A stretch of 25,230 nucleotides of DNA, from the NCBI RefSeq assembly GCF_000250875.1, contig NZ_JH605020.1:15521-40750 (forward strand), written 5' to 3'. Below are positions 1-6,356 of this stretch, one piece after another. The stretch is from Sutterella parvirubra YIT 11816 (GTDB taxonomy: Bacteria > Pseudomonadota > Gammaproteobacteria > Burkholderiales > Burkholderiaceae_F). Numbering within the stretch: the first letter of the stretch is position 1; each line of letters starts with the position of its first letter. The position numbers and the translations under genes were made by a program. The notes below the pieces were generated by a model. It was not told where the DNA came from. It was given only the letters and a program-made list of their open reading frames with translations, and ran no database searches.

Positions 1-1223
1 AGTTCCACCCGACCGGCATCTTCCCGGCCGGCATTCTCGTGACGGAAGGCTGCCGCGGTGACGGCGGTCTGCTGCGTGACGTCGACGGCCACCGCTTCAT
101 GCCGGACGTCGAACCCGAAAAGAAGGAACTCGCTTCCCGCGACGTGGTTTCGCGCCGCATGGAAGAACGCATCGCCCAGGGCAAGGGTGTGAAGAGCCGC
201 TTCGGCGAACACATCTGGCTCGACATCACGCTGCTCGGCGAACACCACATCAAGCACAAGCTGCGTGAAGTCTACGAAATCTGCCACTACTTCCTCGGCG
301 TCGACCCGACGAAGGAATGGGTGCCCGTGCGTCCGGCCCAGCACTACACGATGGGCGGCGTGCGCACGAACCCGACCGGCGAATCGCCCACGCTGAAGGG
401 CCTCTTCGCCGCCGGCGAAGCCGCGTGCTGGGACATGCACGGCTTCAACCGTTTGGGCGGGAACTCCGTTGCCGAAACCGTGGTTGCCGGCATGATCGTC
501 GGTGAATTCATCGCCGACTTCTGCGACAAGCCCGAAAACGGCATCGACATCCCGACCTCGATCATCTACGACGCGCTTGCCAAGCAGGAAGCCGCGCTCA
601 AGCACTTCACGACGAACGGCGGCAACGAAGACGCCGTCGCGCTGCGCACCCGCATGCAGGAAATCATGACGACCAAGATCGGCATCTTCCGCAAGGGTGC
701 CGACATGGAGTCCGCCGTTTCCGAGCTCGAAGACCTCTACAAGCGCTCCTTCAACGTGCCGGTCAAGGACATCGCCGGCCCGAACCCCGAACTCGTTTAC
801 GCCTACCGCACCCAGAAGATGCTCCGCGTCGCCCTGACGGTCGCCGCCGGTGCCGCCGCCCGCAAGGAATCCCGCGGCGCTCACTTCCGTGAAGACTTCC
901 CGGTGCGTGACGACGTCAACTGGCTCAACCGTACGATCGCGACGTGGAAGGAAGGCGACACGCTGCCGACCCTCTCCTACCAGGCGCTCGACATCAGCAA
1001 GATGGAACTTCCCCCGGGCTTCCGCGGCTACGGCGTGAAGAACTACATCGAAAATCCCGAGTCCGCCAAGCGCCAGGCCGAAGTCGACGCCATCCGCGCC
1101 AAGATGGAAGCCGAAGGCAAGGACCGTTTCGAAATCCAGAACGCGCTGATGCCCTACGAGCACCTCCTGCCGAAGCGTCTGCAGGGCAAGAACGAACGCA
1201 TCGACGAACCCTTGAACGATTAA
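1..1223 (+). CDS. frdA: Fumarate reductase flavoprotein subunit, 3' part (5' end outside window)
   Basis: This is the catalytic FAD subunit of quinol:fumarate reductase, which reduces fumarate to succinate on the cytoplasmic face of the membrane. The reading frame is already open at base 3 and runs to TAA at 1221-1223, giving about 406 residues, so roughly the first 250 (including the FAD-binding N-terminus) are missing. Visible family motifs are FHPTG at the window edge, TEGCRGDGG with the presumed proton-shuttle Arg codon at 54-56, QHYTMGG with the substrate-site His codon at 342-344, and [10 protein letters not shown] near 440-465. [18 protein letters not shown] and the C-terminal [17 protein letters not shown] resemble epsilonproteobacterial (Wolinella-type) FrdA more than E. 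coli FrdA. frdB follows after 19 bp, so the two are cotranscribed. In the Wolinella-type order frdCAB, a diheme cytochrome b gene would lie just upstream of the window. A succinate dehydrogenase running in reverse is the only close alternative. Confidence 0.95.
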   Translation, partial: FHPTGIFPAGILVTEGCRGDGGLLRDVDGHRFMPDVEPEKKELASRDVVSRRMEERIAQGKGVKSRFGEHIWLDITLLGEHHIKHKLREVYEICHYFLGVDPTKEWVPVRPAQHYTMGGVRTNPTGESPTLKGLFAAGEAACWDMHGFNRLGGNSVAETVVAGMIVGEFIADFCDKPENGIDIPTSIIYDALAKQEAALKHFTTNGGNEDAVALRTRMQEIMTTKIGIFRKGADMESAVSELEDLYKRSFNVPVKDIAGPNPELVYAYRTQKMLRVALTVAAGAAARKESRGAHFREDFPVRDDVNWLNRTIATWKEGDTLPTLSYQALDISKMELPPGFRGYGVKNYIENPESAKRQAEVDAIRAKMEAEGKDRFEIQNALMPYEHLLPKRLQGKNERIDEPLND

Positions 1224-1242
1224 TTTGGAGCTGTAGCGAAAA

Positions 1243-2055
1243 ATGAGCCAGCAAGTTCAACCGACCAAGAAGCATCGCCTTCTCAAGATCAGCATCCTGC
1301 GCTACAACCCGCAGGATCCGGAAAGCGTGCCTCACATGCAGACCTACGAGCTCGAAGAGTCCGACTCGATGACGCTCTTCATCGCGCTCAACGAACTGCG
1401 TGACCACCAGGATCCGACGCTCCAGTTCGACTTCGTGTGCCGCGCGGGCATCTGCGGTTCGTGCGCCATGATGATCAACGGGAAGCCGGGCCTCGCCTGC
1501 CGTACGCTCACCCGCGACCTGCCGACCGAATTCACGCTCGCGCCGCTCCCGGCGTTCGAGCTGATCGGTGACCTCTCGGTCAACACCGGCAAGTGGATGC
1601 GCAACATGTCCGAGCGCATGGAAGCCTGGGTCCACATGAAGGAAGAAGAAGTCGACCTCCGCAAGAAGGAAGTCCCGATGGATCCGCAGTTGGCCGAAGA
1701 CATCTACGTTCTCGACCGCTGCGTCGAATGCGGCTGCTGCATCGCGGGCTGCGGTACGGTCCGCATCCGTCCGGACTTCGTGGGCGGCGTCGGCATCAAC
1801 CGCATCGCGCGCTTCCGTCTCGACCCGCGCGACGACCGCAACGACGCCGACTACTACGAAGTGATCGGCGACGATTCGGGCGTGTTCGGCTGCATGTCGC
1901 TTCTTGCCTGCCACGACTTCTGCCCGAAGGATCTGCCCCTCAAGACGCAGATCGCCTTCATCCGCCGCAAGATGGCCGAGCAGGGCATGCGTGGGTACGA
2001 CAAGGTTCTTCCCACCCCCAAGAAGAAGGCTATTCCCATTAAGCCTGTTAAGTAG
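1243..2055 (+). CDS. frdB: Fumarate reductase iron-sulfur subunit
   Basis: This 270-residue protein passes electrons from the membrane quinol site to the FrdA flavin through three Fe-S clusters. The cysteine pattern is complete. C66, C71, C74 and C86 (in CRAGICGSC and later ACRT) fit the plant-type [2Fe-2S] site. C160, C163, C166 and C227 fit the [4Fe-4S] site, and C170, C217 and C223 fit the [3Fe-4S] site. The spacing equals that of Wolinella succinogenes FrdB with a constant offset of 9 residues, and segments such as DFVCRAGICGSC and GVFGCM.LLACHD.CPK are near identical to that family as I remember it. The ATG has a GGAG about 13 bases upstream. The tail is short and Lys/Pro-rich (PKKKAIPIKPVK). 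It is cotranscribed with frdA. Confidence in function is high. The Wolinella-type assignment rests on remembered sequence, not on an alignment. Confidence 0.96.
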   Translation: MSQQVQPTKKHRLLKISILRYNPQDPESVPHMQTYELEESDSMTLFIALNELRDHQDPTLQFDFVCRAGICGSCAMMINGKPGLACRTLTRDLPTEFTLAPLPAFELIGDLSVNTGKWMRNMSERMEAWVHMKEEEVDLRKKEVPMDPQLAEDIYVLDRCVECGCCIAGCGTVRIRPDFVGGVGINRIARFRLDPRDDRNDADYYEVIGDDSGVFGCMSLLACHDFCPKDLPLKTQIAFIRRKMAEQGMRGYDKVLPTPKKKAIPIKPVK

Positions 2056-2291
2056 TATTATTTAGGAGTGCTGCAGGAGATCTCCCCTAAAGAACTATCT
2101 CATACGAGGTAACCCGGAGATCCCTGCGGGGCGACTAGATACCAAACCCGATTCGGCAGACCAACCCCCATGTGGGAAACCGTAATCCCCATGGGGTGCC
2201 GATGAAGGTATTTCAATTGGTGGCGACCAGCCTCACGCCGGAAGACCGACAACCGGCTGACACCACCGGGATTATTTGAGGAGCAAACAAA
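2056..2291 (+). promoter_or_regulatory. Structured frdB-aspA intergenic leader
   Basis: This 236-bp gap is rich in short inverted repeats. A GGAGATCTCC palindrome lies at 2076-2085, and GGAGATC recurs at 2116-2122. CCCTGCGGGG lies at about 2122-2131, CCCCCATGTGGG at 2165-2176, and a perfect CCCCATGGGG palindrome at 2187-2196. There is no T tract that would make any of these a clear intrinsic terminator. I found no convincing -35/-10 pair and no FNR-like TTGAT-N4-ATCAA. It probably acts as a 5' leader of aspA that controls mRNA folding or stability, and it also contains a possible small ORF. Confidence 0.4.
2202..2279 (+). CDS. Possible 25-residue leader peptide upstream of aspA
   Basis: An ATG at 2202 opens a 25-codon frame beginning MKVFQLVATSL and ending DTTGII, with TGA at 2277-2279. 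A GGGGT at 2193-2197, part of the CCCCATGGGG palindrome, lies 5 bases before the start and could act as a modest Shine-Dalgarno. The stop codon overlaps the GAGGAG ribosome-binding site of aspA (2278-2283), a geometry typical of translational coupling. The peptide has no family I recognise. It could equally be chance, because a 26-codon frame is expected at random fairly often. Confidence 0.25.
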   Translation: MKVFQLVATSLTPEDRQPADTTGII

Positions 2292-3689
2292 ATGTCCCGT
2301 ATTGAAAGCGACTTCCTTGGCGAGCTCGAGATCCCTGATGACGTCTACTACGGCGTCCAGACGATGCGCGGCAAGCAGAACTTCAACATCACGGAAATGC
2401 CGATGTCGCAGGAACCGTTCTTCGCGATCGCCTACGGCTACGTGAAGAAGGCTGCGGCCATGGCCAACAAGGAACTCGGCTGCATCCCGGCCGACGTCGC
2501 TGACGCGCTGATCTGGGCCTCCGAACAGCTCATCGCCGGCAAGTACAACGATCAGTTCGTGACCGACTGGCTCCAGGGTGGTGCCGGCACGTCCACGAAC
2601 ATGAACTGCAACGAAGTGATCTGCAACCTCGCTTGCGAACACCTCGGCCTTGCCAAGGGCGACAAGTACGTCTCCCCGAACGACCACGCCAACTTCGGCC
2701 AGTCGACGAACGACACGTACCCGACCGCTCTTCACCTCTCGCTCATCCTCCGTTCGAACGTCCTCCTGAAGGCCGTTGAAGAACTCCGCGATTCCTTCTA
2801 CCGCAAGGCTGAAGAAACCAAGGGCGTTCTCAAGATGGGCCGCACCCACCTCCAGGACGCGGTTCCGATGTCCTTCGGCCAGGAATTCCACGGCTGGGGC
2901 AAGACGATCGAAGACGAAATCGCGATCATCAAGGAAGCGCAGGAACACCTCAAGGTCGTCAACCTCGGCGCCACCGCCATCGGCACGACCGTGACGGCTC
3001 ATCCGGAATACCCGGCCCTCGCCGTCAAGTACCTCGCTGAAATCACCGGCATCGACTTCAAGAACAGCGACGACCTCATCGCCGCCACGTCGGACTGCGG
3101 CTCCTACGTCGCCCTCTCGTCCGCCGTCAAGAGCCTTGCCGTCAAGCTGACGAAGGTCTGCAACGACCTCCGCCTCCTTGCCTCCGGTCCGCGTACGGGT
3201 CTCTCCGAACTCGTCCTGCCGCAGCTCCAGCCTGGTTCCTCGATCATGCCGGGCAAGGTCAACCCCGTCATCCCGGAAGTGACCAACCAGGCCTCGTTCC
3301 TCGCGATCGGTCTCGACACGACGGTCATGCTCGCCGCCTCCGCCGGCCAGCTCGAACTGAACGTCATGGAACCGGTCATCACGTTCGCCCTCTACATGCA
3401 GATGAAGGTCATGACCAACGCCTGCATCGCGATGCGTGAAAAGTGCGTCGACGGCATCGTCGTCAACGCCGACCGCTGCAAGGACCTCGTGATGGGTTCG
3501 CTCGGCATCGTGACGCTCTTGAAGCCGCACTTCGGCTACAAGCCCTGCGCCAACGTCGCCCGCGAAGGCTTCCTCACCGGCAAGTCGCTGCACCAGCTCG
3601 TCGTTGAAGAAAAGAAGATGATGACCCAGGAACAGTGGGATCGCACCTTCACGTACGAAAACCTCATCAACCCGAAGTTCGAAAAGTAA
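2292..3689 (+). CDS. aspA: Aspartate ammonia-lyase (aspartase)
   Basis: This cytoplasmic enzyme reversibly converts L-aspartate to fumarate and ammonia. At 465 residues it matches the family length (E. coli AspA 478). Diagnostic motifs of the aspartase/fumarase superfamily are STNDTYP (residues 138-144), GRTHLQDAVP (183-192) and the signature loop GSSIMPGKVN (315-324), which carries the catalytic serine. DVYYGVQTMRG near residues 17-27 and LQGGAGTSTNMNCNEV (94-109) favour aspartase over class II fumarase. The ATG is preceded by GAGGAG at 2278-2283. It sits between fumarate reductase and a DcuA transporter, so the likely role is making fumarate from aspartate as a respiratory electron acceptor and releasing ammonium. 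It is probably cotranscribed with dcuA, although a strong hairpin lies between them. Confidence 0.95.
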   Translation: MSRIESDFLGELEIPDDVYYGVQTMRGKQNFNITEMPMSQEPFFAIAYGYVKKAAAMANKELGCIPADVADALIWASEQLIAGKYNDQFVTDWLQGGAGTSTNMNCNEVICNLACEHLGLAKGDKYVSPNDHANFGQSTNDTYPTALHLSLILRSNVLLKAVEELRDSFYRKAEETKGVLKMGRTHLQDAVPMSFGQEFHGWGKTIEDEIAIIKEAQEHLKVVNLGATAIGTTVTAHPEYPALAVKYLAEITGIDFKNSDDLIAATSDCGSYVALSSAVKSLAVKLTKVCNDLRLLASGPRTGLSELVLPQLQPGSSIMPGKVNPVIPEVTNQASFLAIGLDTTVMLAASAGQLELNVMEPVITFALYMQMKVMTNACIAMREKCVDGIVVNADRCKDLVMGSLGIVTLLKPHFGYKPCANVAREGFLTGKSLHQLVVEEKKMMTQEQWDRTFTYENLINPKFEK

Positions 3690-3708
3690 TTCGGTGAATG
3701 AGTGACAG

Positions 3709-3739
3709 AACGGATCTGCGGAACCCCCGCAGGTCCGTT
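3709..3739 (+). terminator. Strong hairpin between aspA and dcuA (partial terminator or mRNA stabiliser)
   Basis: Two 13-base arms (3709-3721 and 3727-3739) pair fully with one G-U wobble around a 5-base AACCC loop. No T run follows, so it is not a classical intrinsic terminator. It may protect the 3' end of the aspA message or cut read-through into dcuA. Confidence 0.5.
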
Positions 3740-3829
3740 CCGCCATAACTAAAACCCGGGCCATGATCCGGGGACTCCACCAACCAAAGAGAGCTTTCGG
3801 AGCGGCTCACGCCGTCCCGATCGAACAAT

Positions 3830-5164
3830 ATGGACATCTCTATCCTTCTTGAGTTCATCGTCGTTCTCGCGGCGATCTTCCTCGGTGTTCGCCTCGGCGG
3901 CATCGGCATCGGCTACGTCGGCGGCGCCGGCGTGCTGGTCCTTGGTCTTGTCTTCGGCATGAAGCCGGGCAACGTGCCCTGGGACGTGATCCTGATCATC
4001 GGTTCGGTGATCGCGGCCATCGCGGCCATGCAGTTGGCCGGCGGTCTTGACTACCTCGTGCGCATCGCCGAAGGCATCCTCCGCCGCAACCCGAAGCAGA
4101 TCAACTACCTCGCCCCGGTCGTCACGTACGCCCTGACGCTCTTCGCGGGTACCGGCCACACCGCCTTCTCGATGATTCCGGTCATCGTTGAAGTCGCGAA
4201 GGAACAGCACATCCGTCCGTGCGTTCCGCTGTCGATCGCCGTGGTTGCCTCCCAGATCGCCATTACGGCTTCGCCCGTGTCCGCCGCCGTGATCTACATG
4301 TCCGGCGTGCTCGAAGAGTTCGGCTGGTCCTACCCGCTGCTGCTCGGCATCTGGATCGTGACGACCTTCGTCGCCTGCATGCTCACCGCCTTCGTGATGA
4401 CGCTCATCTCGAAGATGGACCTCGACAGCGACCCGGTCTACATGGAACGCCTCGCCAAGGGTCTCGTGAAGGCTCCGAATGCCGGCGAACGTCCCGCGCT
4501 CCTGCCGCACGCCAAGCTGTCCGTTCTGATCTTCCTCCTCGGCGTCATCTTCGTGGTGCTCTATGCCTCCGCGATCTCGCCTGCGGTCGGCATCATCGAC
4601 CCGGTCATCGTCCCGCGTGACGCGGCCATCTGGTCCGTGATGTTCATCATCGCCACCCTGATCTCGTTCTGCTGCAAGATCGACGTCAGCAAGATCGGCT
4701 CGAGCTCGGTCTTCCAGTCCGGCATGATCGCCGTGATCTGCGTGTTCGGCGTGGCCTGGTTGGGCGACACCTTCGTCAGCAACCACAGCAACGAAATCAA
4801 GGAACTCGCCGCCGGTACGGTTTCGCAGTACCCGGCCCTCCTCGCCGTCGTGTTCTTCATCGCCGCCATGCTCCTCTACTCGCAGGCCGCGACCGCGAAG
4901 GCCATCACGCCGGCCATCGTTGCCGCTCTCGGCATCACCGCCGCGAACCCGGGCGACTCCTACATGCTCGTCGCTTCGTTCGCCGCCGTTTCCGCCCTGT
5001 TCGTTCTCCCGACCTACCCGACGCTGCTCGGCGCGGTCCAGATGGACTACACGGGTACGACCCGCATCGGCAAGTGGGTGTTCAACCACGCCTTCTTCCT
5101 CCCGGGTCTCATCGCCATCGTCTTCTCGGTCGTCCTCGGCTTCCTCGCCGTCGGCCTCTTCTGA
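3830..5164 (+). CDS. dcuA: Anaerobic C4-dicarboxylate transporter, DcuA type
   Basis: This inner-membrane carrier of the Dcu family takes up fumarate, malate or aspartate in exchange for succinate. It has 444 residues and about ten to twelve hydrophobic helices. Motifs shared with E. coli DcuA, as remembered, are AIFLGVRLGGIGIGYVGG near the N-terminus, AAIAAMQLAGGLDYLV, RRNPKQINYLAPVVTY, FAGTGHTAFS, QIAITASPVSAAV, GVAWLGDTFVSN, LYSQAATAKA and a C-terminal LPTYPTLLGAVQMD followed by GTTRIGK. These match DcuA more closely than DcuB, which favours a role in aspartate uptake and aspartate:succinate exchange. The ATG at 3830 has no strong Shine-Dalgarno close by, and GAGAG lies about 40 bases upstream. 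The position after aspA and fumarate reductase supports the function. A hairpin and a strong terminator follow. Confidence 0.94.
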   Translation: MDISILLEFIVVLAAIFLGVRLGGIGIGYVGGAGVLVLGLVFGMKPGNVPWDVILIIGSVIAAIAAMQLAGGLDYLVRIAEGILRRNPKQINYLAPVVTYALTLFAGTGHTAFSMIPVIVEVAKEQHIRPCVPLSIAVVASQIAITASPVSAAVIYMSGVLEEFGWSYPLLLGIWIVTTFVACMLTAFVMTLISKMDLDSDPVYMERLAKGLVKAPNAGERPALLPHAKLSVLIFLLGVIFVVLYASAISPAVGIIDPVIVPRDAAIWSVMFIIATLISFCCKIDVSKIGSSSVFQSGMIAVICVFGVAWLGDTFVSNHSNEIKELAAGTVSQYPALLAVVFFIAAMLLYSQAATAKAITPAIVAALGITAANPGDSYMLVASFAAVSALFVLPTYPTLLGAVQMDYTGTTRIGKWVFNHAFFLPGLIAIVFSVVLGFLAVGLF

Positions 5165-5179
5165 TAGACGTTCGGTCAA

Positions 5180-5199
5180 GCCGGTCCTTCGGGGCCGGC
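5180..5199 (+). terminator. UUCG-tetraloop hairpin just after dcuA
   Basis: Arms 5180-5187 and 5192-5199 pair over 8 bases with one wobble, closed by a TTCG tetraloop. It lies 15 bases after the dcuA stop and directly before the main terminator. It probably stabilises the 3' end of the mRNA or helps terminate transcription. Confidence 0.5.
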
Positions 5200-5204
5200 C
5201 CCGA

Positions 5205-5244
5205 GATGAAAAACGCCTCCGGTTTCCGGGGGCGTTTTTTCATC
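5205..5244. terminator. Intrinsic terminator after dcuA, likely bidirectional
   Basis: The arm at 5205-5222 (GATGAAAAACGCCTCCGG) pairs with 5226-5244 around a TTT loop, with one wobble and one bulged T. The 3' arm carries a run of six T, and the complementary strand also presents a run of T. This is the clearest end of the dicarboxylate operon. Confidence 0.88.
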
Positions 5245-5252
5245 TTGGGTCT

Positions 5253-5271
5253 GGGGAACTGTTGGCGGCCT
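5253..5271 (+). repeat. 19-bp direct repeat, copy 1
   Basis: The sequence GGGGAACTGTTGGCGGCCT recurs at 5330-5348 with a single G-to-A change, 77 bp downstream. The function is unknown. It could be a duplication remnant or a pair of protein-binding sites. Confidence 0.75.
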
Positions 5272-5329
5272 CTATGGGCCAAAGATTTGGAGGAACCGTC
5301 GACGACCCCAAAGCGGCGCGCTATTCATC

Positions 5330-5348
5330 GGGGAACTGTTGGCGACCT
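5330..5348 (+). repeat. 19-bp direct repeat, copy 2
   Basis: The second copy, GGGGAACTGTTGGCGACCT, matches 18 of 19 bases of the copy at 5253-5271. It lies in the same noncoding stretch. Confidence 0.75.
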
Positions 5349-5495
5349 AAGGGATGGCCTTCGGTTTTGACGTGCCCGGCACCACCTTCATGCGTGTGGG
5401 CGGAACAGGGCGGAGCAGGGTGGTCCCGTTCGCTGGGCGGCATCCAGGCCGACATCTCAACCGGCGCCGGGATCGCCCGGAAAAGAGCGCCGTGG

Positions 5496-5515
5496 AGCGC
5501 GCCGATCGGCGCGCT
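5496..5515. repeat. Perfect 20-bp palindrome upstream of tRNA promoter
   Basis: The ten bases AGCGCGCCGA are followed at once by their exact reverse complement, with no spacer. It lies 53 bp upstream of the -35 of the first tRNA promoter. A dimeric protein-binding site or a chance GC-rich palindrome are both possible. Confidence 0.6.
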
Positions 5516-5548
5516 GAAGGGGCCGGAAGAGGGCCGAAAGCCGCCTTC

Positions 5549-5596
5549 AAAAATTTTTCCGCGGATTCTTGACACGCCCCGCTTTCTCCGTATAAT
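5549..5596 (+). promoter_or_regulatory. Sigma70 promoter for tRNA-Gly/Cys/Gly unit, with UP-like A/T tract
   Basis: A perfect -35 TTGACA at 5569-5574 and a perfect -10 TATAAT at 5591-5596 are 16 bp apart. AAAAATTTTT at 5549-5558 lies 10 bp upstream of the -35, where an UP element would sit. The first tRNA begins at 5610, so the transcript has a leader of only a few bases. Confidence 0.92.
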
Positions 5597-5609
5597 TCAT
5601 CTTCTCAGT

Positions 5610-5685
5610 GCGGGAGTAGCTCAGTTGGTAGAGCGCAACCTTGCCAAGGTTGAGGTCGCGAGTTCGAGACTCGTCTCCCGCTCCA
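5610..5685 (+). tRNA. tRNA-Gly(GCC), copy 1
   Basis: This is a complete 76-nt cloverleaf. The acceptor stem is GCGGGAG/CTCCCGC, the D-arm stem is GCTC/GAGC, and the anticodon stem CAACC/GGTTG holds loop TTGCCAA with anticodon GCC at 5643-5645. The T arm is GCGAG/CTCGT around TTCGAGA, followed by discriminator T and an encoded CCA. It reads glycine codons GGC and GGU. It is identical base for base to the copies at 5781, 6152 and 6270. Confidence 0.98.
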
Positions 5686-5705
5686 CTGAACACAATTTGA
5701 AAGGC

Positions 5706-5779
5706 GGCGCGATAGCAAAGTGGCTATGCACCGGATTGCAAATCCGTTCACGGCGGTTCGATTCCGCCTCGCGCCTCCA
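5706..5779 (+). tRNA. tRNA-Cys(GCA)
   Basis: This is a 74-nt cloverleaf with acceptor GGCGCGA/TCGCGCC, anticodon loop TTGCAAA with GCA at 5738-5740, T loop TTCGATT, discriminator T (the cysteine identity base) and an encoded CCA. The first pair of the anticodon stem is a C-T mismatch (5731 with 5747) where E. coli has G-U. The rest of the stem is sound, so it is probably functional. It is in the same transcript as the flanking tRNA-Gly genes. Confidence 0.96.
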
Positions 5780-5780
5780 C

Positions 5781-5856
5781 GCGGGAGTAGCTCAGTTGGT
5801 AGAGCGCAACCTTGCCAAGGTTGAGGTCGCGAGTTCGAGACTCGTCTCCCGCTCCA
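5781..5856 (+). tRNA. tRNA-Gly(GCC), copy 2
   Basis: This copy is identical over all 76 bases to copy 1, including the encoded CCA. It begins one base after the tRNA-Cys CCA and is the last gene of the first tRNA unit before the terminator at 5870. Confidence 0.98.
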
Positions 5857-5869
5857 GAACATCGAAAAG

Positions 5870-5900
5870 AAGGGGAAGCTCAAGAAGTTTCCCCTTTTTT
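5870..5900 (+). terminator. Intrinsic terminator of the first tRNA unit
   Basis: AAGGGGAA (5870-5877) pairs with TTCCCCTT (5889-5896), giving a stem of 8, followed by a run of six T to 5900. It lies 14 bases after tRNA-Gly copy 2. Confidence 0.85.
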
Positions 5901-5909
5901 CACATCGGC

Positions 5910-5995
5910 GCCGGGGTGACGAAATTGGTAGCCGTAGCGGACTTAAAATCCGCCGCCCGTTGGGCTTACGGGTTCGAGTCCCGTTCCCGGCACCA
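5910..5995 (+). tRNA. tRNA-Leu(UAA)
   Basis: This is an 86-nt class II tRNA. The acceptor is GCCGGGG with a matching 3' arm, and the anticodon stem GCGGA/TCCGC holds loop CTTAAAA with anticodon TAA at 5944-5946. It has a long variable arm (CGCCCGTTGGGCTTAC), T loop TTCGAGT, discriminator A and an encoded CCA. It reads UUA/UUG. It starts only 10 bases after the preceding terminator and I see no separate promoter, so it may rely on read-through from the first tRNA promoter. Confidence 0.97.
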
Positions 5996-6041
5996 GCAGC
6001 GTTAACGGCGTAGGCCGCCCGGTTGAGGGTGACGCCCCCGG

Positions 6042-6072
6042 CCGGAAACCCCCCGATTCCCGGGGGTTTCGG
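6042..6072 (+). terminator. GC-rich hairpin after tRNA-Leu
   Basis: AAACCCCC (6046-6053) pairs with GGGGGTTT (6062-6069), and the stem extends outward by CCG/CGG with one bulge. Only three T follow directly. A second inverted repeat with five T (6077-6096) comes just after. It is a probable terminator of tRNA-Leu. Confidence 0.55.
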
Positions 6073-6076
6073 AGAA

Positions 6077-6128
6077 CTTCAAAAAAATTTTTGAAGCCTC
6101 TTGACAAACGCGTTGAAGGCCGTATAAT
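6077..6128 (+). promoter_or_regulatory. Sigma70 promoter for second tRNA-Gly unit, with UP-like palindromic A/T tract
   Basis: The -35 TTGACA is at 6101-6106 and the -10 TATAAT at 6123-6128, with a 16-bp spacer. A perfect inverted repeat, CTTCAAAAA-AA-TTTTTGAAG (6077-6096), sits just upstream. The cgTATAATTCa context and the A/T tract match the first tRNA promoter, so the two look like duplicates or are under the same selection. Confidence 0.92.
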
Positions 6129-6151
6129 TCACATTCTTCGCAGGACAGATT

Positions 6152-6227
6152 GCGGGAGTAGCTCAGTTGGTAGAGCGCAACCTTGCCAAGGTTGAGGTCG
6201 CGAGTTCGAGACTCGTCTCCCGCTCCA
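6152..6227 (+). tRNA. tRNA-Gly(GCC), copy 3
   Basis: This 76-nt copy is identical to the other three and is the first gene of the second tRNA unit. The anticodon GCC is at 6185-6187 and CCA is encoded. Confidence 0.98.
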
Positions 6228-6269
6228 ATCCCTTCGGCCCCCTGGGCCCGGATCCTGAATCCTGTCGAC

Positions 6270-6345
6270 GCGGGAGTAGCTCAGTTGGTAGAGCGCAACC
6301 TTGCCAAGGTTGAGGTCGCGAGTTCGAGACTCGTCTCCCGCTCCA
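6270..6345 (+). tRNA. tRNA-Gly(GCC), copy 4
   Basis: This 76-nt copy is identical to the other three and lies 42 bp after copy 3 in the same transcript. CCA is encoded. A terminator follows 11 bases later. Confidence 0.98.
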
Positions 6346-6356
6346 GATTTCAAAGA

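Larger units (their letters stand above)
5245..5548. other. Noncoding stretch between dcuA terminator and tRNA promoter
   Basis: I see no credible gene in these roughly 300 bases. The open frames crossing it have unlike composition, no Shine-Dalgarno and no recognisable protein. It holds a 19-bp near-perfect direct repeat and a 20-bp perfect palindrome, listed separately. It may be degraded remnant DNA at a tRNA locus. Confidence 0.6.

Noticed and set aside
2169..2204. 11-codon frame starting at the ATG of CCCCCATGTGGG
   Set aside because: No Shine-Dalgarno, only C-rich sequence upstream, and it ends within the next candidate ORF.
2160..2290. FNR-type box controlling aspA
   Set aside because: No TTGAT-N4-ATCAA-like dyad was found. 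TTTCAATTGG alone is insufficient.
5610..6345. CRISPR-like array of repeated 76-bp units
   Set aside because: The repeats are complete tRNA-Gly genes with cloverleaf, anticodon and CCA. Spacers are irregular, and other tRNAs lie between them.
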